Positions 25,645 to 33,874 of a stretch of 64,000 nt of DNA are shown in pieces. Origin of the DNA: Bermanella sp051277445 (lineage in GTDB: Bacteria; Pseudomonadota; Gammaproteobacteria; Pseudomonadales; Oceanobacteraceae). Below the pieces are notes generated by a model. The model saw nothing but the letters and a program-made list of their open reading frames with translations, was not told where the DNA came from and ran no database searches. Every line of letters begins with the position of its first letter. Positions within the stretch are counted from its first letter, which is position 1. Made by a program: the position numbers and the translations under genes. Location: positions 149,826 to 213,825 of the forward strand of contig JBNMQC010000001.1 in assembly GCA_051277445.1 (NCBI GenBank), read 5' to 3'.

Positions 25645-26952
25645 TTACGCTTGGCTTAATTGCGAGCGTATCACCTTACGGGACACCGGAAAATGGCAGG
25701 TAAAGCTGCTGCCTTTACCCAGCTGACTGCTGATATGCAAATGCCCATCATGACGAAGCAAGGTGTGTTTTACGATGGCTAGGCCAAGCCCTGTACCACC
25801 GGTATCACTGTGTCGACTTGGGTCTGCTCGATAAAACCGCTCGGTTAAGCGTGGGATGTGTTTAGGGTCGATCCCCAAGCCATTGTCTTTCACCTCAAGG
25901 TGCAAGCCTGAGGTATCTTGCCACCAGCGCACACGGATCTCGCCGTTTTCGGGTGTGTACTTCACCGCATTAAATATCAAATTGCCAAACGCACTGGACA
26001 GCTCTGTTTCAACGCCCAGCAAATCAAAATCTTCGCAATCCAATAGTATGATGTGATGTTTATCAGCGCTTAAAGATTGCGCGTCGTGCACCAGTGCTTT
26101 GAGTAACGGCTCAATCGCCACCTGGCTGTTTTCTTGGCCATGATTGGTTTCTAAGCGGCTCAGTACTAATAAGTCGTCGATCAGGTTTTGCATGCGCTGA
26201 CTTTGCTCATGCATTTGCTGTAAAGCGCGTCCCCAACGAGGGGGGAAGGTGTCTTGATAGTCGATGAAGGTTTCCAAGTATCCGGATATCACCGTCAGAG
26301 GTGTGCGCAGTTCATGACTGGCGTTGGCCACGAAGTCTTGGCGCATGGCTTCAAGCTGATGCAGGTGCGAGATATCACGGCACACAATTAAACGGTCTTT
26401 ACGCCCAAACAAGGTGATGTGGAACTCTAAAATGGCATCGTTATTAATGGGGCTGGTGATTTCAAGGGGCGCATCGTAATGGGTTTTATCAAAGTAGGCT
26501 TTGAACTCCGGATGGCGAACCAAGTTAGTAATGGCTTGGCCAATGTCTTTGCTGTTTTGTAAGCCGAGCAGGGTATTGGCGGCGTGGTTCCACCACTCTA
26601 GATTGCCATTGCTGTCCACCATCAATACGCCATCTTTAAGGGCGGCCGTACTGTCTTGCACACGTTTTAGCATGGCCTTGAGTTTGTTTTTCGATTTTTC
26701 TTGGCGGCGCTGAAGGCGATAAACGTCATCGAAAATACTGCCCCATAGACCATGACTGGTGGGTGGCTCTTCTGTGTCGCGGCTGGTGAGCCACTGCTGC
26801 AGCTTATGCAATTGGCGCAAGTGCCAAGCGAGGTATAAGCCCAGTGTGAGCATTAGGGTGTAAGCCAGAATATCTAGGCTCCAGCCCACTACAAATGCGA
26901 GTGCCAAGTTAAAAATCAGTCGGCGGATGGCGGAGCGCCAATCATGCTTCAT
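25645..26952 (-). CDS. phoR: phosphate regulon sensor histidine kinase PhoR
   Basis: 435-residue inner-membrane kinase. Two hydrophobic segments lie in the first 45 residues, followed by a PAS domain (about 95-195), the HisKA domain with His213 (NASHELRTPLT) and a HATPase with its N, G1 and G2 boxes (FGNLIFNAVKYTP, DNGLGID, GTGLGLAI). PhoR phosphorylates PhoB when phosphate is low, under control of PstSCAB-PhoU, encoded at 4.3-11.2 kb. It follows phoB by 36 bp. Confidence 0.95.
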   Translation of the reverse strand: MKHDWRSAIRRLIFNLALAFVVGWSLDILAYTLMLTLGLYLAWHLRQLHKLQQWLTSRDTEEPPTSHGLWGSIFDDVYRLQRRQEKSKNKLKAMLKRVQDSTAALKDGVLMVDSNGNLEWWNHAANTLLGLQNSKDIGQAITNLVRHPEFKAYFDKTHYDAPLEITSPINNDAILEFHITLFGRKDRLIVCRDISHLHQLEAMRQDFVANASHELRTPLTVISGYLETFIDYQDTFPPRWGRALQQMHEQSQRMQNLIDDLLVLSRLETNHGQENSQVAIEPLLKALVHDAQSLSADKHHIILLDCEDFDLLGVETELSSAFGNLIFNAVKYTPENGEIRVRWWQDTSGLHLEVKDNGLGIDPKHIPRLTERFYRADPSRHSDTGGTGLGLAIVKHTLLRHDGHLHISSQLGKGSSFTCHFPVSRKVIRSQLSQA

Positions 26953-26988
26953 ATAAACAAGATACCAAACAAAAAAACGAAATGTGCG

Positions 26989-27687
26989 TTATGACGCCTT
27001 AGTAGAAAAACGATAACCCGTGCCGCGAACGGTCTGAATGAGGTGCTCGTAGTTGCTACCCAATGCTTTACGTAATCGACGAATATGCACATCAACTGTG
27101 CGCTCTTCAACGTAGACGTTACCACCCCATACTTGGTCCAGCAATTGGGTTCTGCTGTAGGCGCGTTCTTGGTGTGTCATGAAAAATTGTAACAGGCGGT
27201 ATTCAGTGGGGCCGATGTCTAAAGGGGCATCGTTGGCACTGACACGGTGGCAAACCGGATCGAGGATTAAGCCTTCAACAGAAATGGGATCTTCGATACC
27301 AGCAGGGGTGCTACGACGCAGAACCGCCTTAAGACGAGCGACTAATTCGCGAGGGGAAAATGGCTTGGTAATGTAATCGTCAGCGCCCGCTTCAAGGCCC
27401 AAGATCTTATTATCTTCTTCGCCCTTGGCGGTCAGCATAATAATCGGGGTTTCTGCGGTGCGATCATCACGTTTTAAACGGCGCGCAAATTCAAGACCAC
27501 TGGTGCCAGGCAGCATCCAATCCAGCAGAACCATTTCTGGGCTTTCATCCACAATCAAACTGTAGGCGTCTTGAGTATTGCTGGCTTCTAAACATTCGTA
27601 GCCGGCCATCTCTAATGCCACTGCAATCATCTCGCGGATAGACGCTTCGTCATCCACGATTAAGATTTTTTTTCCCTGTTGCTTCAT
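26989..27687 (-). CDS. phoB: phosphate regulon response regulator PhoB
   Basis: 232 residues: a receiver domain with Asp56 (LLDWMLPG) and Lys in ITKPFSP, then an OmpR-type winged helix (residues 130-230) with RTVDVHIRRLRKAL as the recognition region. It binds Pho boxes as a dimer and recruits sigma-70. Its own promoter has a Pho box at 27740-27757, so it is autoactivated. Confidence 0.96.
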   Translation of the reverse strand: MKQQGKKILIVDDEASIREMIAVALEMAGYECLEASNTQDAYSLIVDESPEMVLLDWMLPGTSGLEFARRLKRDDRTAETPIIMLTAKGEEDNKILGLEAGADDYITKPFSPRELVARLKAVLRRSTPAGIEDPISVEGLILDPVCHRVSANDAPLDIGPTEYRLLQFFMTHQERAYSRTQLLDQVWGGNVYVEERTVDVHIRRLRKALGSNYEHLIQTVRGTGYRFSTKAS

Positions 27688-27721
27688 AGAGGCTGCTCTA
27701 ATTTTTTATTTAATGACAAGC

Positions 27722-27757
27722 ATATTACACAACGTAAGTATGACAGATATGTGACAT
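27722..27757 (-). promoter_or_regulatory. Pho box and -10 of phoBR
   Basis: On the minus strand ATGTCAC-ATAT-CTGTCAT (27740-27757) is a near-perfect PhoB site, and TAATAT (27722-27727) 12 bp downstream fits a -10. This gives autoregulation of phoBR. Confidence 0.88.
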
Positions 27758-27784
27758 ACGCTTCTCTACCACTTAATAAAACAG

Positions 27785-28660
27785 TTAAGCAATCAGATAG
27801 TGCACAAATAAGCCGGCAAATAGCACGGCGCCGACCCAATGGTTGTGCAAGAAGGCTTTAAAGCACAAATCGCGATCACGGTTTTTGGTCAACATTTGAT
27901 GATAGGCAAATAGGCCGCCACTGATGGCAATGGCAAGGTATACAGGCCAGCTTGCGCCAATGGTATTGGCGATCATCAGCCAGCTAATCAGGGTGATCAC
28001 CTGTAATACACCAATGATCAGGTTGTCAGCGTCACCAAATAAGATAGCCGTACTTTTCACGCCAATCTTTAAATCATCGTCCCGGTCCACCATGGCGTAT
28101 TGGGTGTCATACACCACCGTCCACGTAACCGTGGCCACATAAAGCAACCAGACCACATCCGGTAGCGTGTTTTGTTCGGCGGCAAAGGCCATGGGCACCG
28201 CCCAAGCAAATGCGGCACCAAGGACAATTTGAGGTAAGTGCGTATAACGCTTCATAAATGGGTACATGAAGGCCAGCAGTAAGCCGCCAAACGATAAGTA
28301 AACCGTAAAGGCATTGGTGAACAGAACCAAGATGAATGCACTGATGCATAGGCCAATAAACAGCGTTAAAGCCTGCTTTTCAGTGATCACTTTTTGCGCA
28401 AGCGGGCGATGCTGGGTGCGCTTTACATGCCCATCCACATGACGGTCAGCGTAGTCATTGATCACACAGCCTGCGCTGCGCATTAACACCACACCTGCCA
28501 CAAAAATAAAGACGTGGCTGACACTTGGATGGCCATCTGCAGCAATCCACAAGGCACACAGGGTGGGCCATAACAACAGGTAAATACCAATGGGTTTATC
28601 TAAACGCATTAGTTGGATGTAAAAAGGCAATTTTGGAAAGCGATCGGTAAGCCAATTCAT
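27785..28660 (-). CDS. ubiA: 4-hydroxybenzoate octaprenyltransferase UbiA
   Basis: 291-residue integral membrane prenyltransferase with eight or nine helices. The first Asp-rich motif is NDYADRHVD at 68-76 (magnesium-diphosphate binding), and the second is around DTQYAMVDRDDD. It attaches the polyprenyl chain to 4-hydroxybenzoate in ubiquinone biosynthesis, using the product of ubiC, which is 36 bp upstream in the same operon. Confidence 0.95.
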   Translation of the reverse strand: MNWLTDRFPKLPFYIQLMRLDKPIGIYLLLWPTLCALWIAADGHPSVSHVFIFVAGVVLMRSAGCVINDYADRHVDGHVKRTQHRPLAQKVITEKQALTLFIGLCISAFILVLFTNAFTVYLSFGGLLLAFMYPFMKRYTHLPQIVLGAAFAWAVPMAFAAEQNTLPDVVWLLYVATVTWTVVYDTQYAMVDRDDDLKIGVKSTAILFGDADNLIIGVLQVITLISWLMIANTIGASWPVYLAIAISGGLFAYHQMLTKNRDRDLCFKAFLHNHWVGAVLFAGLFVHYLIA

Positions 28661-28696
28661 GATGAAACCAAATTCAAGTGTGCCAATATTCTATCC

Positions 28697-29227
28697 TTAA
28701 TTGCGTTTAACCTGTAGCAAGCTGGGTAAAAAGTATTCACAAACCAGCAGCGGTTTGTCGTTCACGTAAAAAATGGATCGACGCCCCCAAACGGTTTCAC
28801 CGTTAAGCTGACCTTGTTTAATTTCAATGGGGCCGCGGCGCATATTTTTATGGGCAAATAAGAATTCGCCCAACGGTTTATTTTGCAGTGTGAGTAATTG
28901 TCGTTCGCTGGCGGTTAGGGTGCTTCGTGGAATAATGCTGCGGGCGTAAATCTGCGCTTGGCCGTCAATACACAGTGTGACTTCGCGAATGTAGGCTTCA
29001 TGGCGAGGCTGGATATTTAACGCTTTGCATTCAGACAAAGATGGTCGACCAAAGCGGCGATCGAGCAGCTGTAAGCTAAAGCGGCCTGGGGCTAAATCTC
29101 TCACATTCTGAGTGAGAGAACCACTGTCGAGTAACCAGTTTCGCCAAGGATTATCCACAATACTGCGCGGCATGGGAGCAAGCCCCTGCCAAGGTTGTTG
29201 TCGAAAAGAAGTGGATAACGCGAGCAT
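28697..29227 (-). CDS. ubiC: chorismate pyruvate-lyase UbiC
   Basis: 176 residues. Conserved features of the family are visible: WLLDSGSLTQ near the N-terminus, the Arg-containing REVTLCIDG and YARSIIP segments, and the C-terminal WGRRSIFY with the final catalytic Glu region (LVCEYFLP). It turns chorismate into 4-hydroxybenzoate and pyruvate, the first step of ubiquinone synthesis, and is directly ahead of ubiA. Confidence 0.92.
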   Translation of the reverse strand: MLALSTSFRQQPWQGLAPMPRSIVDNPWRNWLLDSGSLTQNVRDLAPGRFSLQLLDRRFGRPSLSECKALNIQPRHEAYIREVTLCIDGQAQIYARSIIPRSTLTASERQLLTLQNKPLGEFLFAHKNMRRGPIEIKQGQLNGETVWGRRSIFYVNDKPLLVCEYFLPSLLQVKRN

Positions 29228-29440
29228 GGAACAGCCTTACTTTTTGATCGGCGCACAATGGCTCAATCCGATACTTAAATCAAGTCAACATAGGGTTTCA
29301 CGCACTAAATGCGCGGTCAGTCTTGGTTTGGATCAAGCCGCAGTGACTTTAAATGTCTAAATTGGCACAAACCGAACAGATTATTTGTGTAGGACAAAAG
29401 TTTTGGGTAAGGTTCGTCGCTAAAAATTGGGAGAGAATTT

Positions 29441-29617
29441 ATGGCTCAAGATTACAAAAAGTGGCAGTGCATTGTTTGCGGTTGGATTTATGATGAAGAA
29501 GCAGGTTGCCCGGAAGAAGGTTTAGAGCCTGGAACCCGTTGGGGCGACGTGCCTGAAGATTGGTTATGCCCAGATTGTGGCGTAGGCAAAGATGATTTTG
29601 AGATGATTGAAATCTAA
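29441..29617 (+). CDS. rubA: rubredoxin
   Basis: A 58-residue one-domain rubredoxin with the two iron-binding knuckles: CIVCGWIYD at residues 10-18 and CPDCGVGKDDF at 43-53. The ribosome site GGGAGAG precedes ATG 29441. It is a one-electron carrier that in alkane users passes electrons from rubredoxin reductase to AlkB-type hydroxylases; the reductase gene follows 172 bp downstream. It is divergent from ubiC. Confidence 0.95.
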   Translation: MAQDYKKWQCIVCGWIYDEEAGCPEEGLEPGTRWGDVPEDWLCPDCGVGKDDFEMIEI

Positions 29618-29695
29618 TCACGATTCATCCTCATTGCTACAGGTCTAGTGGGCTAACTGTGCCACACCAAGCAGTCAGCGCAGTTAACGCCAGCA

Positions 29696-29711
29696 GTCAC
29701 CTAGCGGTGAC
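29696..29711 (+). repeat. hairpin between rubredoxin and its reductase
   Basis: Perfect GTCACC/GGTGAC inverted repeat with a 4-nt loop, no T-run. It may be a processing or regulatory hairpin. Confidence 0.5.
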
Positions 29712-29789
29712 GAACAGCGCAGCAATATCAGAATGTAACGTCGGCCAAGTGCTTTTTGGTGAGACGTTCTAATAAAAAGAAGGCTTATT

Positions 29790-30932
29790 ATGACGGCACC
29801 TCTAGTGGTAATCGGAACCGGTTTAGCGGGTTATAACTTGGTTAAAGAATTTCGTAAGGCTGATGCCGAGCGAGAAGTGATCATGGTTACCGCAGACGAT
29901 GGTCGTCAATATTCTAAGCCGATGCTTAGCACCGGATTCAGTAAGGGCAAAGACGCCGATGGTCTTGCCATGAATGATGCTGGTGCCATGGCTGAACAAC
30001 TTAAAATTGAAATTCGCACCCATCAAACCATTACCGCCATCAACCCAGCTGAAAAAGTCGTGATGCTTGGTGATGACGCTTTGGCTTATGGGGATTTAGT
30101 CTTAGCCTTAGGTGCCGAGCCGTTTCAGCTACCAATAGAAGGCGCTGAACACCTATATCATGTGAACGACTTGATGGATTACGCCAAGTTCCATGATGCC
30201 GTACAAGGCAAAAAACGCGTCTTGGTGATGGGAGCGGGACTTGTGGGCTGTGAATACGCCCACGATTTGGCCAGCGCAGGTTTTGCGGTGGATTTGGTGG
30301 CACCGGATTCACAGCCACTATCTCGTTTGGTGCCTGCCCGATGTGGTGAAGCTTTGGTTCCTGCACTTGAAGCCTTGGGTGTGACACTGCACTTAGAGAA
30401 AGCGGTGACATCCGTGACCAAAGAGGGTGATCAGTTCAGCGCCCACTTATCCGATGGCACCAGCATTCAAGCGGATGTGATGCTCAGCGCGGTGGGCTTA
30501 AAACCTCGCGTGGCGTTGGCCCAAGCTGCCGCGATCGAAGTGAACCGCGCCATCGTCGTCAATCAGCAACTGCAAACCAGCGCGCCGAATGTGTATGCGT
30601 TGGGTGACTGTGCCGAAGTGGCGGGCCTGAATTTGTTATATGTTTTACCGCTGATGAATGGCGCAAGAGCATTGGCAAAAACCCTAGCGGGCAGCGATAC
30701 ACAGGTGAAATATCCGGTGATGCCGGTCATGGTGAAAACCCCGAGTTTGCCAATTGTCACCTGCCCACCGTTAGAAAACAGTGAAGGCGAATGGCAAATA
30801 GATGGCCAAAGTCCACATATTAAGGCGCTTTTTAAGGATTCTAGCGGTAAATTGCTGGGTTATGCCTTGACCGGGGACTGTGTTGCTGAAAAGATGGCTT
30901 TGAACAAGGAACTGCCAGCCATGCTGGCGTGA
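29790..30932 (+). CDS. rubB: rubredoxin-NAD(+) reductase
   Basis: 380-residue flavoprotein of the pyridine-nucleotide disulfide reductase fold. The FAD site is VVIGTGLAGYNL at residues 5-16, the NAD(H) site is VLVMGAGLVGCEYA at about 144-157, and a second FAD motif is YALGDCAEV near 270. It reduces rubredoxin with NADH. Length and C-terminal domain fit RubB of Pseudomonas, Acinetobacter and Alcanivorax. It is in the same orientation as the rubredoxin gene, presumably co-transcribed. Confidence 0.93.
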   Translation: MTAPLVVIGTGLAGYNLVKEFRKADAEREVIMVTADDGRQYSKPMLSTGFSKGKDADGLAMNDAGAMAEQLKIEIRTHQTITAINPAEKVVMLGDDALAYGDLVLALGAEPFQLPIEGAEHLYHVNDLMDYAKFHDAVQGKKRVLVMGAGLVGCEYAHDLASAGFAVDLVAPDSQPLSRLVPARCGEALVPALEALGVTLHLEKAVTSVTKEGDQFSAHLSDGTSIQADVMLSAVGLKPRVALAQAAAIEVNRAIVVNQQLQTSAPNVYALGDCAEVAGLNLLYVLPLMNGARALAKTLAGSDTQVKYPVMPVMVKTPSLPIVTCPPLENSEGEWQIDGQSPHIKALFKDSSGKLLGYALTGDCVAEKMALNKELPAMLA

Positions 30933-30960
30933 TAACAACAATAAAAAATCGGACCGTAAT

Positions 30961-31236
30961 ATGCGTAAACCTGAATTAGCTGCGTATGTAGCAGACCAAG
31001 CGGACATCAGTAAAGATAAAGCCGCTGAAATCATCACGATCATTACAGATCAAATCACTGAGTCTTTGCGCAAGAATGACCCAGTGAGCCTAGTTGGGTT
31101 CGGCAGCTTCGTGCAAAAGCACCGCGCTGAACGCCAAGGTAAAAACCCTCAAACCGGTGAAGCGATCACCATTAAAGCGAGCAACTCAGTTGGCTTTAAA
31201 CCGGGTAAAGCTCTAAAAGATGCAGTAAACGGCTAA
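30961..31236 (+). CDS. HU-family DNA-binding protein
   Basis: 91-residue histone-like protein. The dimer core (LVGFGSFVQKHRAERQGKNPQTGE) has the GFGSF and R-x-G-x-NP-x-TG-E arm that inserts Pro into the DNA minor groove. It bends DNA and compacts the nucleoid. It lies 28 bp after rubB but is probably expressed on its own as well. Confidence 0.93.
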   Translation: MRKPELAAYVADQADISKDKAAEIITIITDQITESLRKNDPVSLVGFGSFVQKHRAERQGKNPQTGEAITIKASNSVGFKPGKALKDAVNG

Positions 31237-31251
31237 CCCCTCCTTGTTCAG

Positions 31252-31272
31252 GCCCTGTTTTTAAAACAGGGC
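31252..31272 (+). repeat. hairpin after the HU gene
   Basis: Stem GCCCTGTTTT/AAAACAGGGC with almost no loop. A T-run is lacking, so it is a weak terminator or an mRNA 3' hairpin. Confidence 0.55.
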
Positions 31273-31381
31273 TGGGCAAAACCCCCTCCTAAGATTGATG
31301 CAGCCCTTGACCATGGTATGATGCCGCGGCGCTTTGCGCGTGTTTGTTACATTCTCATTATTAATAATAAAGTGGCTAATC

Positions 31382-31753
31382 ATGTTTAAGTTTAAGTTTT
31401 TACTATGGGCATTCGCCCAATTACTGAAAAAAGCAGCGAAAAATAACCCCGCGTGTGCGGAATATATTGATGGTAAGGATTTGGTTTTTCAAATTCAGAC
31501 CGAAAGCGGCAGTGGTCGCCACTTTACGGTGAAAAATGGTAAGGTGAAATCCTCAGCGGGCCTAACCAAAGAGCCAACCTTTACTCTGAGTTTTAAAGAT
31601 GCCGCCACAGGTATGGCGATCTTAACGGCCAAAGATAAAAATGCGTTTATGGCTGGTATTCAGAATAAAGATCTTGTGATCAGCGGTAACTTTGCAGAAG
31701 TGATGTGGTTCCAAGGCCTAACTAAATATCTAAAACCCAATAAAAAGAAATAA
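31382..31753 (+). CDS. SCP2 sterol-binding domain protein
   Basis: 123 residues from ATG 31382; an upstream in-frame GTG at 31334 would add 16 residues not typical of the family. One SCP2-like domain: the strand pattern VFQIQTESGSGRHFTVKNGKV and the hydrophobic-groove segment AILTAKDKNAFMAGIQNKDLVISGN are typical. Such proteins bind lipids. A hydrophobic N-terminal helix (FKFLLWAFAQLL) may bind the membrane. The symporter gene begins 2 bp after its stop. Confidence 0.78.
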   Translation: MFKFKFLLWAFAQLLKKAAKNNPACAEYIDGKDLVFQIQTESGSGRHFTVKNGKVKSSAGLTKEPTFTLSFKDAATGMAILTAKDKNAFMAGIQNKDLVISGNFAEVMWFQGLTKYLKPNKKK

Positions 31754-31755
31754 TC

Positions 31756-33063
31756 ATGAAGCATCCTCACGGGCTTACTCAGCAAATACTTATCGCCATG
31801 GTACTGGCCATTCTATTGGGCGCGACCGCTCAGTTGTTATTGGGACTGCACCCTTGGTTAGATACGGTTTTGGATGAATGGCTCGTGGGCGGGTTGTTTT
31901 TTATTGTGGGCAAAATCTTTGTGGCCACGCTTAAGTTGTTAGTGGTGCCCTTGGTGCTGGTGTCCTTAGTCTGTGGCGCAGCCAGCTTAGGTTCCGGTAA
32001 ACAGCTGGGTCGCTTAGGCGGCAAAACCGTGGGGCTGTATTTATTTACCACGGCGGTGGCCATTACCTTGGCCATGGGCTTTGCCTTATTGTTTGAGCCC
32101 GGTGTGGGGGCCAACTTGTCTAGCTCTGCGGCTGTGACAATTAATCAAGCCAGTTCATTTGCTCAAGTGATGGTCGACATCTTTCCAAGTAACCCGATTG
32201 CGGCCATGGCCGAAGGCAAGATGCTGCAAATCATCGTATTTGCGTTATTGCTGGGCATGGCGGTGAATCACAGTGGTGAAGCCGGTCAGCGCATTCGTGA
32301 TCATTTTGAAGATTGGAATATCGTGGTGCTGAATCTTGTCACCATGTTAATGAAATTTGCCCCTTATGGCGTATTTGCGTTGTTATTTACGCTGTTTGCA
32401 CGCCAAGGTTTAGGGGCCATTCAAGAGTTATCGGTTTATTTTGCCACTGTGGTACTGGTCCTGTTGCTGCAAGCCCTAGTGGTCTACCCAAGCTTGCTGA
32501 GCGCGTTGGGACGCTTAAATCCCATGACGTTTTTATACAAGATGCGTGCAGTTCAACTGTTTGCATTCAGCACTGCCTCCAGTAACGCCACCTTGCCAGT
32601 GACCTTAAAAACCGTAGAGCAGCGTTTAGGTGTGGATAACCGCGTTGCCTCTTTTAGCTTGCCACTGGGTGCGACGCTGAACATGGATGGCACCGCCATT
32701 ATGCAAGGTGTGGCTACGGTCTTTATTGCGCAGGCTTATGGCATTGATTTGTCCGCCATGGATTTACTCACGGTGATCGCCACTGCAACGCTTGCCTCTA
32801 TTGGTACAGCGGGTGTACCTGGGGTTGGATTGGTTATGCTGTCGATGGTGTTGACCCAAGTGGGCTTACCAGTAGAAGGCATCGCATTAATCATTGGTGT
32901 TGACCGTTTACTGGATATGATGCGCACCGCCGTCAACGTCACAGGGGATGCGGCAGTGTCTTGTGTGGTGGCGAAATCAGAGAAACAATTGAATGAGGGC
33001 GTGTTTAATGACCGCACCATTCAGTTATCGGATGATGCCGCTGCATCTTCAGAGGGTAAGTAG
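31756..33063 (+). CDS. dicarboxylate/amino acid:cation symporter (DAACS family)
   Basis: 435 residues with eight membrane helices and the two re-entrant hairpins of the GltP/DctA fold. The SSNATLPVTLK serine-rich motif, the NMDGTAIMQG motif and the IGVDRLLDMMRTAVNVTGD motif are all intact, so it should carry glutamate, aspartate or C4-dicarboxylates with sodium or protons. Two bases after the SCP2 gene. I cannot separate a GltP-type from a DctA-type substrate. Confidence 0.92.
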   Translation: MKHPHGLTQQILIAMVLAILLGATAQLLLGLHPWLDTVLDEWLVGGLFFIVGKIFVATLKLLVVPLVLVSLVCGAASLGSGKQLGRLGGKTVGLYLFTTAVAITLAMGFALLFEPGVGANLSSSAAVTINQASSFAQVMVDIFPSNPIAAMAEGKMLQIIVFALLLGMAVNHSGEAGQRIRDHFEDWNIVVLNLVTMLMKFAPYGVFALLFTLFARQGLGAIQELSVYFATVVLVLLLQALVVYPSLLSALGRLNPMTFLYKMRAVQLFAFSTASSNATLPVTLKTVEQRLGVDNRVASFSLPLGATLNMDGTAIMQGVATVFIAQAYGIDLSAMDLLTVIATATLASIGTAGVPGVGLVMLSMVLTQVGLPVEGIALIIGVDRLLDMMRTAVNVTGDAAVSCVVAKSEKQLNEGVFNDRTIQLSDDAAASSEGK

Positions 33064-33067
33064 CGAT

Positions 33068-33874
33068 ATGCGCAGTGTGTTGTTTGTTTTAATGCTGATG
33101 CCAAACTGGTTATGGGCGGCGTCTGCTGGTGGCAGTATCGAATCCCTGTCTGCGCAGATGTCTCCGTTTTGGCAAACCCTTAAGCCAGCCTGTGTGATGG
33201 CGTTAGAGCCCAATGTGCAATCGGCAATTACCCCCAGAATACAATTTCTAGATACACGCTTAGTGGGCAACCAATTAGAAAAAGCCTTGGCGGAGCAAAG
33301 CCGTGACCGCAGTGCCCAGTGGGCCTCTCCGGTTTGGTCTACCCGTGACACTTTAGAAAAAAGCGCATTAAAGTTGAAAGACAGAGAGTCTTTAAGAGAG
33401 TATTTCTTTAAGCTGCAAACGCAAACCCCTAACCCAGAGCGCACGCAACTGGTGGCGGATATTCAGCATATGTCTGAACAATTGAACTTTGTATTACGCA
33501 AAGAACTGTGGAAAACCTGTCACGCACTTGGCTTGTCGCAGATTCCCGTGGCGCAACTGGAAACCGCGGTGGAACAGCGCTGGTTGATGCAACAAGAAAA
33601 GGTTCGCCTGCAGCTTAAGCGTGAGTTGGCCGCGTTTTACTTTTACAGCTTCCGTCAAACCGACAATGCCCAATTAAAAGGTTTTGCGGATGTGGCCAAG
33701 GGCCTTAATCCTTGGGTGGAATCGACGTCTTTGGCCATTAGCGAACACTTTGCGCAGTTAAGGGAACAGCTTCTGGCCGTGCCTTTAGAAGTTACCCTTG
33801 ATGTAATTGACGAGCCATTTCCTGCAGATCGTCCTTGGCCTCCATCACCTTCGTCAGGGCTGCTTCAGCCTTAA
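33068..33874 (+). CDS. exported protein of unknown function
   Basis: 268 residues from ATG 33068, 4 bp after the symporter stop. The upstream ATG at 32993 would overlap the symporter heavily. The N-terminus is a signal peptide (cleavage probably after AAS at about 18). The rest is helical, with Cys in LKPACVMAL and KTCHALG that may pair. I do not recognise the family. Its 3' end overlaps the convergent HDOD gene by 83 bp. Confidence 0.7.
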   Translation: MRSVLFVLMLMPNWLWAASAGGSIESLSAQMSPFWQTLKPACVMALEPNVQSAITPRIQFLDTRLVGNQLEKALAEQSRDRSAQWASPVWSTRDTLEKSALKLKDRESLREYFFKLQTQTPNPERTQLVADIQHMSEQLNFVLRKELWKTCHALGLSQIPVAQLETAVEQRWLMQQEKVRLQLKRELAAFYFYSFRQTDNAQLKGFADVAKGLNPWVESTSLAISEHFAQLREQLLAVPLEVTLDVIDEPFPADRPWPPSPSSGLLQP

